From Chamaesiphon sp. 336R_metabinner_41 (GTDB lineage Bacteria; Cyanobacteriota; Cyanobacteriia; Cyanobacteriales; Chamaesiphonaceae), in NCBI GenBank assembly GCA_025359915.1, contig JANYDE010000111.1, forward strand, positions 1-37,023: 37,023 bases of DNA, written 5' to 3'. Numbering within the stretch: position 1 is the stretch's first letter; every line of letters starts with the position of its first letter. The notes below the pieces were generated by a model. That model made no database searches. It had not been told where the DNA came from and was given only the letters and a program-made list of their open reading frames with translations. Shown piece by piece: positions 8,181 through 16,208 of the stretch. A program made the position numbers and the translations under genes.

Positions 8181-8535
8181 CTGTTTCCCCCAAGCATTCA
8201 AGTTGTAGCCGAGCAATGGTTTCCATCTGGGCTGTCATCGTCCTGCGGATTAGTTGAATTTCTGGCAGGATATTTCTAGGGCAGCGTTGTTCGTTGACCG
8301 CCCTAGTCAGTTGGTTGAGGTTGTTGCCCCAGCGGGATAATTCGGTTTTGAGTTGGGTCAAACTTTCATATGTCCGGTAATTTACCGAAGGGATTGAGGA
8401 TTTCTCCTTGCCAAAGAGATGATCTCGGATGTAATCAGCCTTGTCTATCCCTTGTTCGGTAGCGTGAGACTGGATTTTATCGCTCTCTGTTTGTGATAAT
8501 CTAAGAGTGAATTTAATTGGGCGGAGGTTTCGCAT
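8170..8535 (-). CDS. mobC: MobC-like relaxosome accessory protein
   Basis: This small 121-residue DNA-binding protein helps the relaxase open the transfer origin. The N-terminal part (KFTLRLSQTESDKIQSHATE, then ADYIRDHLF) has the ribbon-helix-helix pattern. The segment LSRWGNNLNQLTRAVNE at about 69-85 is the signature of the MobC family. The C-terminal helix is probably for dimerization. It is the first gene of the mobilization operon, overlaps the relaxase start by 11 bases, and lies directly downstream of the candidate oriT at 8592-8680, the standard arrangement. No strong ribosome binding site is seen before the ATG at 8535. Confidence 0.82.
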   Translation of the reverse strand: MRNLRPIKFTLRLSQTESDKIQSHATEQGIDKADYIRDHLFGKEKSSIPSVNYRTYESLTQLKTELSRWGNNLNQLTRAVNEQRCPRNILPEIQLIRRTMTAQMETIARLQLECLGETDDC

Positions 8536-8591
8536 CTGTTGAAATTAATAAAAACACTTGAAATCATCACCCCAATTATTTCCAAGGGGGT

Positions 8592-8680
8592 TCGGGGCAC
8601 ACCCCGACGAGCACTTCCCGATGTCCCGCAGGGGCATGAGGAGCGAAAGCGACGGCTACGGGAACTGCTCGCTTATCCTT
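8592..8680. other. Candidate origin of transfer (oriT)
   Basis: TCGGGG and CCCCGA (8592-8597, 8602-8607) form a small hairpin. CGAGCACTTCCCG (8608-8620) and CGGGAACTGCTCG (8659-8671) form a 13-bp inverted repeat with one mismatch. Directly after it comes CTTATCCTTAA (8672-8682), which contains TATCCT, close to the YATCCTG nic core of IncP/MOBP origins. The position just upstream of mobC and the relaxase gene fits. The exact nick site cannot be told from sequence alone. Confidence 0.6.
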
Positions 8681-8935
8681 AATATCGGCGGCTCACTCAA
8701 CCATAACCTACGCGATTAATTTTGACCAGAGGGCTGATTTAGCACGATATTTAGCAGTGACTTTGGTTTTACAGGTGCTATGAGAAGTAGCTGTCAATTT
8801 TTGGGTTTGAGCTGTATATTTGGAGATAGCACTAATATTTAGGGGTTTGCTCAGACAATCTGCTCTAAAGTTACTCGGTAAATGATAGGGATTTCTGTAC
8901 TATGGGTACGCTAAGATAAATCCCCAAGGAAAAGT
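8681..8935. other. Divergent leader between mobC and parM-like gene
   Basis: No gene is seen. The stretch is AT-rich and separates the mobilization operon from the actin-like segregation operon, so it should hold the promoter and perhaps the parC-like centromere of the latter. I could not identify a clear repeat array here. AAGGAA precedes the ATG at 8936. Confidence 0.35.
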
Positions 8936-10189
8936 ATGGCTGTCTTGTATCTCAGTGTCGATTGTGGCGGCTCTCAAACTAAAATTGTCTATCAATTATC
9001 GGGACAAGAAAGTCCTGGGTATTTGTTGATGTCTCCGTTGGTAGAGGAGATTAAGCCGGAAAAAATAGCTAGTTATCTCGATCGCAAATCGTCGTTGGGT
9101 AGTCCAGCTCCCGACCGTGAGGCTTATCTCAAGTGGCAGGAACGAGTATTTGTGGTGGGGGATTTGGCGCGGGAGTTTGACCCAGAAGACCGGACGAGCG
9201 AGCAGAAGTATGAGAATGCTCTGTATAAGGTTGCCGCAGCAATTGGAGTGATTATGAGTAAGTTGAAGCTCAAGCTGGGGAAGAAGAAGCTAGAGCTGCA
9301 TCTGGGGGTACTGATTCCTTGGGATGAGTATAATGACCGTTCGATTTTTGAGGAGCGGTTGAGGAAGATTTTGGCGGGGTTTGAGTTCCGAGGAGTGTCG
9401 CTATTCTGCTCGATTGGGAGTATTTTGGTTCGTCCTGAGGGGGGTGGTGTGGCGGCTACTTATATCCGTAAAAATGGGACTGATTGGTTGCATGAGAAGA
9501 AGATTGCGGTGTTGATGTTTGGGCATCGGAATGTGACTGCGTTGTATTTTGACAGGGGTAAGTTGTCGGGTGATAGTCCGTTGTTGGGGTTTACTAATTT
9601 TCTGGATGCGGTGAGCGAGCGGAAGTCTTTAGACAGGGAGTTATTGTCGAATGCGGTGATGGATACGATTGCTCGTGCGTATGATACTACTCACGCCCAA
9701 GATCAAGGTCAGAATCGTTATCCTGAGTGGGCTAAGTATCCACCGATTAAGGGTTTGGCAAGGGCGAAGGATGTTGAGTTGAACGAGCGGGAATGCAAGC
9801 TAATTGTGGATGCGATAACTGTGGCTACTAAGGAGTATTGGGAGAAGATTGAGAAGTGGCTGGGGAAGACAATTCCACATGATGTAGATGTCGTAATTAT
9901 CAGTGGTGGGGCGGCTGAGTTTTTGGAGCCGGATTTAGAAGTTTATTTCAATGCTGCTCATGGAGGGAGGAGAGAAAATAATTATAGTTCCTGGAAAAGA
10001 ACTGGTATATATCTGGCGAAGGATGAAGCTAAACCGATGCCGGAGCTACTTTGGGGAATAGAAATTATTAAGCTAATCAGGGAGAAGTTCAAGATTTTAG
10101 AGGATAAGGACGACCATAACATGGCGATTAGGTTGGTGGATTGTTATGGGTTGTTTGATTATTTGATTGGTGCGATGGAGGGGAAATAA
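8936..10189 (+). CDS. parM: ParM/StbA-like actin-type segregation ATPase
   Basis: The 417-residue protein is an actin-fold ATPase that would polymerize to push plasmid copies apart. The phosphate-1 motif VDCGGSQTK is at residues 8-16. The phosphate-2-like stretch VLMFGHRNVTALYF is near 200, and the adenosine motif VVIISGGAAEFL is near 320. It is longer than R1 ParM (about 320 aa) but in the range of cyanobacterial plasmid relatives. Its stop overlaps the start of the next gene by one base, so the two form a motor/adaptor pair. The coding strand is strikingly G- and T-rich (many GGG, GAG, TTG codons) compared with the neighbouring genes, a sign of different origin or strand bias. The family assignment is good; the filament mechanism is inferred from family knowledge. 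Confidence 0.82.
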   Translation: MAVLYLSVDCGGSQTKIVYQLSGQESPGYLLMSPLVEEIKPEKIASYLDRKSSLGSPAPDREAYLKWQERVFVVGDLAREFDPEDRTSEQKYENALYKVAAAIGVIMSKLKLKLGKKKLELHLGVLIPWDEYNDRSIFEERLRKILAGFEFRGVSLFCSIGSILVRPEGGGVAATYIRKNGTDWLHEKKIAVLMFGHRNVTALYFDRGKLSGDSPLLGFTNFLDAVSERKSLDRELLSNAVMDTIARAYDTTHAQDQGQNRYPEWAKYPPIKGLARAKDVELNERECKLIVDAITVATKEYWEKIEKWLGKTIPHDVDVVIISGGAAEFLEPDLEVYFNAAHGGRRENNYSSWKRTGIYLAKDEAKPMPELLWGIEIIKLIREKFKILEDKDDHNMAIRLVDCYGLFDYLIGAMEGK

Positions 10190-10608
10190 TGGTGGCGAGT
10201 AAGCGGGGGCGGAAGAATTTAAGTTTGCGGTTGCAGCCGTATGAGGGGACGCTGTTGGCGGAGGTGGTGGATTATTTGAATACGTTGGATAAGGAGGAGG
10301 TGAATCGGCGGGTGGCGGAGATTTTGACGATTTCGTTGTTGCCGTTGGCTCGGTATGAGCGGGGTGTGTCGGAAAAGGTGTTGCGGTTTTCGACGTTAGA
10401 GAGTTGTCATGCTCTGTCTCAACAGGCGCATTTTTTAAGGCAGGTGGTGGGGGTTGAGGTGGATCTTCCGGTGGAGGGGGAGGTTTTGCTAGCTCAGGTT
10501 AAAGCGAATGTGAAGAATATTCAGGTTAAGGAGAAGGTTGAGGTGAAGCCTGCGCATCCTAAGTCGGAGTTTGGGGCTGTAGATGGGTTGGATGATTTAT
10601 TTGGTTAG
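10189..10608 (+). CDS. ParR-like adaptor of the actin-type partition system
   Basis: This basic 139-residue protein is coupled to the ParM-like gene by a one-base stop/start overlap (TAATG). The N-terminal stretch KRGRKNLSLRLQPYEGTLL has the pattern of a ribbon-helix-helix strand plus helix. EEVNRRVAEILTISLLPLARY is a following helix. The tail (after about 110) is linker-like and ends in an acidic DGLDDLFG segment that could be the motor-binding tip. By analogy with ParR, it should bind a centromere near the operon and load filaments. I do not recognise a named family from sequence alone; the role rests on position and shape. It shares the unusual G-rich codon use of its partner. Confidence 0.65.
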   Translation: MVASKRGRKNLSLRLQPYEGTLLAEVVDYLNTLDKEEVNRRVAEILTISLLPLARYERGVSEKVLRFSTLESCHALSQQAHFLRQVVGVEVDLPVEGEVLLAQVKANVKNIQVKEKVEVKPAHPKSEFGAVDGLDDLFG

Positions 10609-10655
10609 AGTCGAGGGCAGCTTGCTACCAGTTACTTGATGGGCGACTGTCGCCG

Positions 10656-10697
10656 ATCGTTAATTTCATGAATTAATTAATTCATGAAATTAACGAT
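10656..10697. terminator. 42-bp perfect palindrome between convergent genes
   Basis: The 21-base arm ATCGTTAATTTCATGAATT (10656-10674) plus AA is mirrored exactly in 10677-10697 with no loop. It lies between the ends of the parR-like gene and the leftward gene at 10705, the place for a bidirectional terminator. It could also be a protein-binding site. Confidence 0.6.
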
Positions 10698-10704
10698 GAA
10701 AGAT

Positions 10705-11589
10705 TTAATTTGAACCAAGTAGGATTGAGATAATGCTACTAATTGTGACAGAAATAACGAGCGCATAGGTTAAATTCATCACCATCTCCATTGAAATCGA
10801 CTTTTTCCACAGATCGAGATTGAGTCTTGGCTGGTTAGATTTAGCCGACAATAAATTTAACCGACTATTCCTCTCGATGTATTTTGGTTTTGGAGCGACT
10901 TGAATCTGGCTTGAGTAATCTCGTTCTAATCTATAATTAGGCATAACTAATCGCTCGTCTTGTCCCAATCCGTAATTAGGCAGATCTAGTTGATGAAATT
11001 GTGCTAATAATATTTTTAGATCTTCGTTGCGTTGAGTTAATTCAATCGGACTGTTTACCGGAAAATCTTGAATACTATTCAATAGATTTCGTTCTTTAAC
11101 AATTCGCTCGAATAAATCTCCTAAGTTAGTAGCAAATAGTTCTAGTTGGGACTCAATATGTTGAATAGTAGCCTGAATTTGTTCGATTTTGGCTTGACTG
11201 TGTTTATGGTGTAAGTTTTGGACTTCTGTTTCTAGCTCGATTTTGACCATAAATGATTCTAGCGCAGATAAGCAAAGCGGTTCGGCGGTAAGGGCTATTC
11301 CACCGATTACAGTTGGGATGGCTATTTCTTCTTGATCCCATTGTCTCCAGATCCCTTTGATTTTAAAACCCAGGGGTAAAAGATACGCTTTACCATTAAT
11401 TTTAATTTCACTTCTAGAGGAAAAATCATACATGGTTTTCAGTTTCTCAGGGTCGCCAATAAAACAAAAAACTGGCTGCTCCAAGACTTTTCGATCTAGT
11501 TCAAAATAAAATCCATAACAATGGTAGGATTTTCCTTCATCCAAACATTCATAAACAGTTTTAGATTTATTAAAAATAGAACTAAACAT
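10705..11589 (-). CDS. Tail-anchored coiled-coil protein of unknown function
   Basis: I do not recognise this 294-residue protein. Residues 1-110 look like a compact beta-rich domain (FYFELDRKVLEQPVFCFIGD, then KINGKAYLLPLGFKIKGIW). Residues about 112-175 are a coiled coil (EVQNLHHKHSQAKIEQIQA and following heptads). A polar linker of about 85 residues follows. The last 24 residues are a hydrophobic helix (ALVISVTISSIISILLGS), so the protein is probably anchored in a membrane by its tail with the rest in the cytoplasm. It stands alone, convergent with the ParM-like operon and divergent from the pPIWI_RE island. It could be an accessory of either neighbour or independent. The start ATG at 11589 has no strong ribosome site. 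Confidence 0.6.
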   Translation of the reverse strand: MFSSIFNKSKTVYECLDEGKSYHCYGFYFELDRKVLEQPVFCFIGDPEKLKTMYDFSSRSEIKINGKAYLLPLGFKIKGIWRQWDQEEIAIPTVIGGIALTAEPLCLSALESFMVKIELETEVQNLHHKHSQAKIEQIQATIQHIESQLELFATNLGDLFERIVKERNLLNSIQDFPVNSPIELTQRNEDLKILLAQFHQLDLPNYGLGQDERLVMPNYRLERDYSSQIQVAPKPKYIERNSRLNLLSAKSNQPRLNLDLWKKSISMEMVMNLTYALVISVTISSIISILLGSN

Positions 11590-11854
11590 AAAATTTTCAA
11601 TTGCTTGAATGACTTTTTTGGTGCTTGGTTTACTATTGTATTCTAATGATAAAGACTCTTATAAATCATCTTGAAGGAAATTCGATCGAAAGGTAGAGCT
11701 AATTCTTATCTCGACTGCATCACCCAAATCAACTAGAACGGTATTAAGCTAAACGGTAAATGTGCCGCCAATGAGTTGCGATCGATCTGGTAGTTGTAGT
11801 TCACCCGATCTACTCACTGTGAATTTAGATGAGGTTGACTATTTCTCTCTAACG
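11590..11854. other. Intergenic leader upstream of the pPIWI_RE island
   Basis: No gene is seen. This is an AT-rich region between two divergent transcription units and presumably carries both promoters. The clear structure within it is the inverted repeat at 11855-11896. Confidence 0.4.
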
Positions 11855-11896
11855 CAGTTACTATAGTAAAAATACTAATTTTTAGAGTAGTAACTG
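11855..11896 (+). promoter_or_regulatory. Nested inverted repeat at the start of the pPIWI_RE operon
   Basis: CAGTTACTA (11855-11863) is mirrored by TAGTAACTG (11888-11896). Inside it TAGTA (11864-11868) pairs with TACTA (11873-11877). The right arm runs into the GTG start codon of the nuclease gene. A regulator bound here, or an RNA hairpin, would block translation or transcription of the whole island. Confidence 0.5.
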
Positions 11897-13023
11897 TGTT
11901 TAAACTAGATACTCTCACACTAGAGCGAATTTCTGCGGGACTAATTCAAGTTTCTCAGCATCAAGGACGGCTCTATCCATATCCACGCAACCTGCAACTG
12001 GGATATGACAGTATCGTCTTAGCCTTTATGATGGCGGGCAAGCCGGAAGACGCGCCCAAGAGTCTGCCAGCATTTTACGGGCAATGGTGCGAGCAGCCTT
12101 TAGGGGAGTGGGGCTTAGAGATCGACCCCGAACTAGATGGTGAGGAAGCCTTACTGTTTTTTGGAGAACCGACCGAAATCGCGATCGAGTTAGCCGAAGC
12201 CTTTGGCGGCAGCCAACCATCTCAAGAACAATCGAAAATTGCCACAGTTTTGCTCCAACGCTGTCAGGCTCACGAACGCGGGGCGGCGATTTACACCCAA
12301 TTTCGACGCTTTATTATCGAGCATCCAGTCCTATCCAACCAAGAATTGGTCGATGCCAAAGGATGGTTTGGGCTGGGGGTGGGATTGGCGGATTTGCTAG
12401 ACGAGTGTTATGAAGCCGCCCCCAGTTGTTACCGATTTGAGGATAATTTCTATGCCTGTCCCTATTGCCGTGCTCTTACAGCCGTCGCACATGAGGATGT
12501 AATTGCCAATCCCAATTGCAATCGTTGTCCGTCTGGACGGCGGCTCAAACGCAAAATGAAATTACCTAGCGATTGTCTGAAATTAAAACGCGGGCTAGAA
12601 CGCTTTTGGTTTTATCCAGGACGGGCAGAAATTCGGCTCTATGACAAGTTAGTACAGCTAGGATTGGAAGTAGAATTGTATCCCCAGCGTGATAGCTACG
12701 ATTTGCGCGTCATCTTCCCCGACAAGGAAGTTTGGGCGATCGATCTCAAAGACTATTCCAATCCCTATTTATTAGTCAAACGGCTGGGAGACGAACCAAT
12801 TCCCGCCGCGCCAGCCTGGGATGTCGGCTATATTGTCGTACCCGTCGAGCGCAAAAAAGACCGTCCCGCCTATCTCAAAGAACTCAAATCAAAATGGCGG
12901 TGGCAACACGTCCGCCCGATCTTTGACGATGCCTTGTGCGATCTAGCTAAGAAGAAACTCGATGGGGGTTCCCCAACGAAAACAAAACGCGAACGGATCG
13001 CCGTTGGAGAAAATACACAATGA
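11896..13023 (+). CDS. pPIWI_RE-associated PD-(D/E)XK nuclease with zinc ribbon
   Basis: This is the first gene of the three-gene pPIWI_RE island and starts at a GTG. The 375-residue product has an N-terminal helical domain (about 1-180), a zinc ribbon (C188, C191, C208, C211), and a C-terminal restriction-endonuclease fold (about 240-360). In that fold YDLRVIF (D269) is followed by VWAIDLKD (D283, K285), and WDVGYIVVP forms the next strand. This matches the REase component described with pPIWI_RE proteins, which is thought to cut the invading nucleic acid. The stop overlaps the helicase start by four bases (ATGA). No separate methyltransferase accompanies it, so self-protection must come from the guide or substrate specificity of the complex. 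The island type is recalled from Burroughs, Iyer and Aravind's description of the family; the catalytic residues are my reading. Confidence 0.75.
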   Translation: MFKLDTLTLERISAGLIQVSQHQGRLYPYPRNLQLGYDSIVLAFMMAGKPEDAPKSLPAFYGQWCEQPLGEWGLEIDPELDGEEALLFFGEPTEIAIELAEAFGGSQPSQEQSKIATVLLQRCQAHERGAAIYTQFRRFIIEHPVLSNQELVDAKGWFGLGVGLADLLDECYEAAPSCYRFEDNFYACPYCRALTAVAHEDVIANPNCNRCPSGRRLKRKMKLPSDCLKLKRGLERFWFYPGRAEIRLYDKLVQLGLEVELYPQRDSYDLRVIFPDKEVWAIDLKDYSNPYLLVKRLGDEPIPAAPAWDVGYIVVPVERKKDRPAYLKELKSKWRWQHVRPIFDDALCDLAKKKLDGGSPTKTKRERIAVGENTQ

Positions 13024-16000
13024 AAGACACCAGAGCGTGGCGAACGGAACCAACCAAGTCATTACAAAGGTCGGATGGTTTAAACAAAGACCAGATCGAA
13101 GCCTTACTCGATATCGAACTAGGCTTATTTGCGATCGAAAAATTGGGGTTACAGTCCGAACTCGATAGTGCAACCACATTATGGCTGTTAATTTCCAATC
13201 GCTTCTTCCTCTTTCCCGCCCTAGCAAAGCAGATCGAGACGAGTGAAGCCAAGCGCAATCTGTTTAACTTGCGGCAACTTTTACACTATTTAACTAACCA
13301 GGATATTGTCGAGCAATCGCTCAAAACTTATCGCCAAATTCCAGCTAAATATACTGCTTACGATCTCGATGATGCCTACCACTTTGCTCGGAAATCGATT
13401 CTACCTGCAATTTGGGGCAATCGGTTCGAGTGTTTTGAAAATTTACTCAGCACTAAACTCAAATACCGCACTCGTCCGTTCAAACTAGCCGAGCCTGGTA
13501 AAGAATATCGGTTCACCGATCGAGAAACTGCTTATAGCGTCAGAATTCCCGCCGATCTGCCCATCTATCCAGGTAAAACGATCTCTTTACATGGGGAAAA
13601 TCCGCAACCGATTAAAGTTTCAGTGGCAGAAATGGAGGTTGCCGCTCGACTATTGGACGAAAAAACCAGTGGTAAATATAATTATGTCCGACGACTGGAA
13701 GACATTATTATCGAACGATCGAAACAGATGGGCTTTGCACCCGTCACCGAGATCGAGTTTGATGGCATCAAACATTTAGTCGGATTGCTCAATGCGGGAA
13801 AATCTACCCTGATTGATGTTTTAACAGTCGCTCTCGTTCAAAAAGGACACCGGATTGGGGTCGTTTTCAACGAGGTTGTCACCTGTATCCGCATGGCAAA
13901 TTTGCTCAAACAAGTTGGTGTGCGAGTATGTGTGGCAATGGGGCAACGCAATCGCCAATCCCATTTGGAGAATTGGCATAGTGTGGATGGAGATATCGAG
14001 GGTTTTACGCATTTATCTACTGCTTGTCCGCTGAGTAATTATATTCAGCCCAAGCCACCAGTTTCACCGCCTTGTTTCGATCTCCGAGAGTATCAAAATG
14101 AGACAGAAGAGGGTACGGGTAAGCTTGGTGGATTGAGAGGATGTCCGTTAATCGGCAAATGTCCCAGACACCAAGATACCAACCAACTTGCCGATGCGGA
14201 TGTCATTTTAACGACGATATCGGCGGCAATTTTTACCCGTCCGTCACAACATGTCAGTTCCCAATCGATTACTTATTATGAGTCGATCTATCGAACTTGC
14301 GGGGTAGTATTTTTCGATGAATGCGATAAGATTCAAGCTAATTTAGATTCGACATTTTTCCCAACTATCAAACTGATCGATCGGGGAAGTAGTGGATTTC
14401 TCGATCGAGTGGTCAATTGGACGCGATCGCAAAAGTTTCAGAATTCTCGCATCGATCTCCAACAAGCGATGTTTGGGAAATTCAACCACGCGCTCCAGAA
14501 TGCCGACTCCCTTGTCGATAATATCTACACTCAACTCCAAATCTCACCGAATGAGAGTGAATGGCTGTCAGAGCGATTTTTCACCTGTTCGTCATTGGCT
14601 AGAAACTTTGTATTGGATCTAGCCAAAGCTGAAGGAGTCGATACCGATGCTAATACATTTATTCTCGATAAAAATCCAGTTTATCTGGAATTATCCGAGT
14701 TTCTATTGGGGGATTGGAAAAGCTCTTGGTTGGCTGAATACGCACTAAGACTATCCCATGAAAATTATCAAGAACAGCAAGAGACGATCGCTAAATTAGA
14801 GGAAGATTTAGTAAATCGTAAGTGGATCGTCTCGATTAAAGATCGGCGTGAATTCGTGATGCGGTTTGCATTATTTCTGAAATTAGTATTGTTTGTCTCA
14901 TTTTTCCAACAAGCAATTAATAGTGCCTATGGCGTAGTCGAACAAACCGACGGAGCTAATGACATTGCTTTTTCTAATCGGATTCCCCAAGATTTTTATG
15001 GCTTAGTCCCTGGTTTAGCAACTGGCTTGGTATGCGGTTTTAAACTAGAACGACGAGACGAGCTGCTGACGCTATCGTACTTTCAAATCTTGGGACAAGG
15101 GCGGTGGCTGCTCGAAAATTTCTCCCATGTCTTTGCAGGTGAAGGCACGTGCGGGGCACACGCATTGCTATTGAGCGGTACGAGTTGGGCTGGGGCTAGT
15201 CCGACTTATCATGTCGATTTACCAGTAGATTATCTGCTGCGCCCCAAACAGTCAGCCGCGATGGATGTACTCGCCCAGAGTAGCTTTCATTTTTCACCCT
15301 GCTACTGGGCTGATGGTAAACCCGTGCGAGTTTCTGGGGTTGACTCCAAAGAAGAGTCACTGGTACAGATTTTGAAATCGCTCTTGCAACAAACCGATAC
15401 TTTGCAACGCGATTTTGATGCCCTCCCAGAGTCGCGAAAACGACTGATTTGGTACGTCAATAGCTACGAACAAGTTGAATTCGTTCGCGATGCCATTTTG
15501 ACGATGGATACGGGCAGACAATGGCGCGATCGCATTGCCGCTCTGACTCGTAGTTCTCCACTGGAGGATCTGGATGATTCGCTGATTACCCGCAGTAATG
15601 TCGAGAATTTTGCCAGTACCAATCGAGCGATCCTAATCGCCCCCATCGCCGCAATTGGGAGAGGCAAAAACATCCTCAATGATGCGGGATTGAGTGCTTT
15701 CGGCGGAGCCTACTTTTTAGTTCGTCCGCACCCCAGTCCAGACGATCTCAATTACAAATTTCAAATCGCCCTACAACAAGAGCGAATGGCTATTTTAGAG
15801 GAACGTGCGGGTAATCTAGTTGAAGCATGTGAATCGTGGCGGGTAGATGGCTATCGAATTTTTCTGCGGAGTTTAGAGAAGGATTTGCGATATTCAGATC
15901 TGAGTCTGCCCAAACACGTCCGCGATGGACTGATTTGGACTCAGATGGTGCTGACTTGGCAAGCGATCGCCCGTACCATTCGCGGCAATCAACCCACTCT

Positions 16001-16208
16001 GGTTCGGTTTATCGATGCAGCTTGGGCACCGAATCTAGCAGAACACAAACCAGAAACTGTCAAAGATTCATTACTGACAGGATTTAAGTATGCACTCCAT
16101 CCTTATTTTGCCAAGACTAGAACCGCCTTTGACGGACGAGATATCGCTTTAGTCAGATCGCTTTACGAACCCTTTTATCGTGCATTGGAGAAAATCGATG
16201 GCATATAA
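13020..16208 (+). CDS. DinG-like helicase of the pPIWI_RE island
   Basis: The 1062-residue protein is an SF2 helicase of the DinG/XPD kind. Motif I is GLLNAGKST (255-263), unusual in having NAGKS. Four cysteines, C336, C352, C375 and C381, lie between motif I and motif II, the position of the Fe-S cluster in DinG/XPD helicases. Motif II is FFDECDK (DECD at 433-436). The N-terminal 240 residues are a family-specific domain. The C-terminal third contains the second RecA fold (ALTRSSPLEDLDD ... LIAPIAAIGRGKNILN, a motif V/VI region). In the three-gene islands the helicase probably unwinds R-loops or duplexes for the pPIWI and nuclease partners. GGAG precedes the ATG by ten bases and there is a four-base overlap with the nuclease gene. 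Confidence 0.8.
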   Translation: MKDTRAWRTEPTKSLQRSDGLNKDQIEALLDIELGLFAIEKLGLQSELDSATTLWLLISNRFFLFPALAKQIETSEAKRNLFNLRQLLHYLTNQDIVEQSLKTYRQIPAKYTAYDLDDAYHFARKSILPAIWGNRFECFENLLSTKLKYRTRPFKLAEPGKEYRFTDRETAYSVRIPADLPIYPGKTISLHGENPQPIKVSVAEMEVAARLLDEKTSGKYNYVRRLEDIIIERSKQMGFAPVTEIEFDGIKHLVGLLNAGKSTLIDVLTVALVQKGHRIGVVFNEVVTCIRMANLLKQVGVRVCVAMGQRNRQSHLENWHSVDGDIEGFTHLSTACPLSNYIQPKPPVSPPCFDLREYQNETEEGTGKLGGLRGCPLIGKCPRHQDTNQLADADVILTTISAAIFTRPSQHVSSQSITYYESIYRTCGVVFFDECDKIQANLDSTFFPTIKLIDRGSSGFLDRVVNWTRSQKFQNSRIDLQQAMFGKFNHALQNADSLVDNIYTQLQISPNESEWLSERFFTCSSLARNFVLDLAKAEGVDTDANTFILDKNPVYLELSEFLLGDWKSSWLAEYALRLSHENYQEQQETIAKLEEDLVNRKWIVSIKDRREFVMRFALFLKLVLFVSFFQQAINSAYGVVEQTDGANDIAFSNRIPQDFYGLVPGLATGLVCGFKLERRDELLTLSYFQILGQGRWLLENFSHVFAGEGTCGAHALLLSGTSWAGASPTYHVDLPVDYLLRPKQSAAMDVLAQSSFHFSPCYWADGKPVRVSGVDSKEESLVQILKSLLQQTDTLQRDFDALPESRKRLIWYVNSYEQVEFVRDAILTMDTGRQWRDRIAALTRSSPLEDLDDSLITRSNVENFASTNRAILIAPIAAIGRGKNILNDAGLSAFGGAYFLVRPHPSPDDLNYKFQIALQQERMAILEERAGNLVEACESWRVDGYRIFLRSLEKDLRYSDLSLPKHVRDGLIWTQMVLTWQAIARTIRGNQPTLVRFIDAAWAPNLAEHKPETVKDSLLTGFKYALHPYFAKTRTAFDGRDIALVRSLYEPFYRALEKIDGI

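Noticed and set aside
7200-8216. Relaxase start at 8216
   Set aside because: It would add 12 residues before the conserved MIASISQGGG start and increase the overlap with mobC from 11 to 47 bases.
12943-13258. Minus-strand frames of 94 and 103 codons across the nuclease/helicase junction
   Set aside because: They lie antisense to two well-supported overlapping genes and show no domain-like composition.
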